In this document: piece by piece, positions 62,201 to 64,000 of the stretch
How the letters are laid out: every line of letters starts with the position of its first letter
Position numbering within the stretch: position 1 is the first letter of the stretch
Assembly: GCA_003117195.1 (NCBI GenBank)
Contig: BDSI01000004.1
Location: 1,483,290 to 1,547,289 of the forward strand
Length of the DNA: 64,000 nt
Direction: 5' to 3'
DNA from: Eudorina sp. 2006-703-Eu-15
Lineage: Eukaryota; Chlorophyta; Chlorophyceae; Chlamydomonadales; Volvocaceae
The notes under the pieces: generated by a model
The model's database searches: none
Seen by the model: the letters and a program-made list of their open reading frames with translations, nothing else
Told to the model about the DNA's origin: nothing
Program-made: the position numbers and the translations under genes

Positions 62201-64000
62201 GCTCCTTGTTGCTGGGCGCAGAGCCGGCCGATATCACGCTTGCTCCGCCGCCCCAACCGCCGCCAAGGGCCGAAGCGTCTGCACCGGCTGACGCATTCCC
62301 CGCGGTTGCCGGCTCCGGCCCGGACGATGGCACTCCCGTGGTTGACTCAGGCCCTGGAATGGGTCCGCCCGCGGGCCCGCCCGCCGCCGCCGCCGCCTTT
62401 CGCTTGGCCATCGCGCTGAGGGACAGCCGCGAGCCCGGCAGCGGTGGCCGGCCCACCGCGGCGGCGGCGGCCGCTGCAGCTGCGGCGGCTGCTGCGGCGA
62501 CGGCCGGGTTGACCGCACCGGAAGGAGCCGCGGAGGGCGGCGCGGGCTCAGGCACTGCCGCTGCAGCGGAGGTCGCAGCTGTCGCAACTTCAGCGGGGGC
62601 GCCAGGTACCGTGTCCGGCAACGGCCCGGATCCCTGCCCCTGGGTGCCCAACGCCGCGTGGGGGCCTGTGTAACCTGCGGTCTGCATCTGTAAAGGGTGC
62701 GAGACCGGAGCAGGCTGGGGGCCTGGCTGCGGCTGCAGCTGTGGTTGCCGCAGCAGCTGCTGTGACGCGGGCAGTTGCTCTGGGTGCTGCAGCTGCTGCA
62801 GCTCATTTGGTTGTTGCTGCTGCCCTGTTTGCTGGAGCTCATTTGGTGGTTGCTGCTGTCGCTGTTGTTGCTGCTACGGGCCAAAGCATAACGGCAACAG
62901 GCAGATATTCAAGATGAGCTTCAAGTGCGTGCAGCGCGGCGGAACGGGCGCGTGATATAGCGGGACCCGTAACGGGCTAGGGCACAGGCAGGGCCATGAG
63001 CTTCGGCGCTGATGCAGTACCAGCAGGCGCCACCGCCGTTCAGCCCAACTTGTGGCCATCGCCCACAACGCTGTGGCCCTCACAATCCCCAAACCGCGCC
63101 ACAGGACGCGACGGCCGGAATCACTAACAGCTTCCGGCCGATTCTAACGAGCAGCCATCGCCTCGCCCACACGCCATACAATACCCCGACCTACGCACCG
63201 GCACATCAGCACGAGGGCCCCATTCCTCAAAAAGTCGCCGACTTTACCTGCATCTGGTACAGCTGCATCTGCTGCAACATCAGCTGTTGCTGCTTATAGA
63301 TCTTGGGCGGCCGCCCGTACTTCTTCTTGACCGGCAGCGTCATCCCGGCAGCCGCGGCCGCGGCGGCGGCAGCCGCAGCCGCAGCTGCAGGGTCCGGCTC
63401 CGATGTGCCCGGAGGAAGGTCCGGTGGCATGGACAAGGGCGCTGGGCCGGGAGTTGGAACATGGGCCGTCGTGGTGGCCACGGTCGCTCCGAAGCCCAGC
63501 CCATCAACTCCCTCCATGGTTCCCATTGAGCTGCCCCGCTTCACCGGCCGCCCCGGGCCGGGGCCAGCCACAGCCATTGGGGTGTACACGTCGGACGGCT
63601 GCGCGGGGTCGGAGGCAACAGACGGTGGAGCAAGCACGAAGTCAACGCAACGCCAATACGGATACACAAGTACCGATGTACGTACACCGCTACGTGGGCG
63701 AACCAACTTGGTTGTCGGCTCAGAGCCTTTGCGATGCGTACGTTCGTACACATAAACGTAGGTGTGGTAAGAAGGGCACAAAGGAGACCCCACCTGCGCC
63801 GCCCCAACACAGTCCCGCACCACGAAACGTATCTAGCACAGTTCGCGAGGCGCATCGTCACCCACCCGCGCCGCCGCCCCCGTCTGCATGTCCTTGTTGC
63901 GCTGCGCGTCCGAGTGGTTGTGGCAGTAGGCCCGGTAGCGGAGCTGCTTGGAGCCGGGCTGCAGACGAGCCACCAGGTAGTTGCCCGCGCGGCGGCCGCA
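59208..64000 (-). CDS. PHD-finger chromatin protein, peregrin/NTO1-like, 3' part
   Basis: Probable histone-reading subunit of an acetyltransferase complex. Exons from the right edge: 63866-64000, 63248-63598, 61455-62873, 60939-61040, 60284-60599 and 59208-60001; at least 1,038 residues, phases consistent. The first visible exon ends an extended PHD domain (LRYRAYCHNHSDAQRNK, resembling the closing Cys/His pair of BRPF proteins). Next is an AT-hook (KKKYGRPPKIYKQQ) inside Ala14- and Gln-rich tracts. Then comes the BRPF-type helical motif SVRQELELLRTMADT|VRRRERCKRAQYRLL spanning the 61455/61040 splice, followed by low-complexity sequence with MLDRFLEEN and PAAKRLKLKGV, and a final exon with GRDWRRRVVKGPDGVWVP. 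No bromodomain is visible after the helical motif. The N-terminal PHD lies off the window. Stop and last-exon extent are plausible but not proven. Confidence 0.65.

Noticed and set aside
61777..62673. 298-codon plus-strand ORF, Ala/Pro-rich
   Set aside because: Antisense shadow of the poly-Ala/Gln exon of the PHD gene.

Overview
This window is nuclear DNA of a green alga, most likely a volvocine (Chlamydomonas/Gonium/Volvox-type) species. The grounds are GC-rich coding exons cut by many short introns with GTGAGT- or GTGGGT-like donors, TGTAA-type polyadenylation candidates, abundant CA and tetranucleotide microsatellites, an octotricopeptide-repeat (OPR) protein, and several plastid-targeted products whose best matches are plant/algal families. 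No prokaryotic operon, rRNA, intact tRNA, phage or CRISPR array is visible. Exon boundaries were worked out by hand from GT/AG sites. Each interior exon was checked for reading phase against its neighbours, so most are expected to be exact or within 1-2 bases. First exons are less certain.

Layout, left to right: a carotenoid cleavage dioxygenase on the minus strand (3' end off the left edge, first exon not found; 1-5246); an OPR protein resembling the psbC translation factor Tbc2 (minus, 8372-14062, 5' exon missing); a small gene for an apparently Tat-targeted, thylakoid-lumen coiled-coil protein (plus, 15012-16672); a plastid GNAT acetyltransferase (minus, 18728-20675); a 94-residue single-span membrane protein (minus, 22167-22451); a complete 22-exon glutaminyl-tRNA synthetase (minus, 24502-34026), divergent from a mitochondrial uS2-family ribosomal protein (plus, 35011-36485); a complete 27-exon HIRAN-SNF2-RING helicase of the HLTF/Rad5 class (minus, 37891-48645), divergent over 347 bp from a PH1-type pleckstrin-homology protein (plus, 48993-49979); IMP dehydrogenase (plus, 51446-54801), convergent with the ER membrane complex subunit EMC6 (minus, 56336-57270); and the 3' part of a PHD-finger, peregrin/NTO1-like chromatin protein (minus, 59208 to beyond the right edge).

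The genes do not form one pathway; this is ordinary gene-dense algal euchromatin with housekeeping genes (tRNA charging, GMP synthesis, ER insertase, mitoribosome, DNA-damage tolerance) beside organelle-directed genes. The most unusual material is (i) the predicted lumenal coiled-coil protein, for which I recognise no family; (ii) a short motif shared by introns of three different genes, each time flanked by direct repeats, with a fourth intron showing the same architecture; (iii) a perfect (AGAC)78 tract and a 16-copy 27-bp minisatellite inside introns; and (iv) a GC-AG intron in the synthetase.
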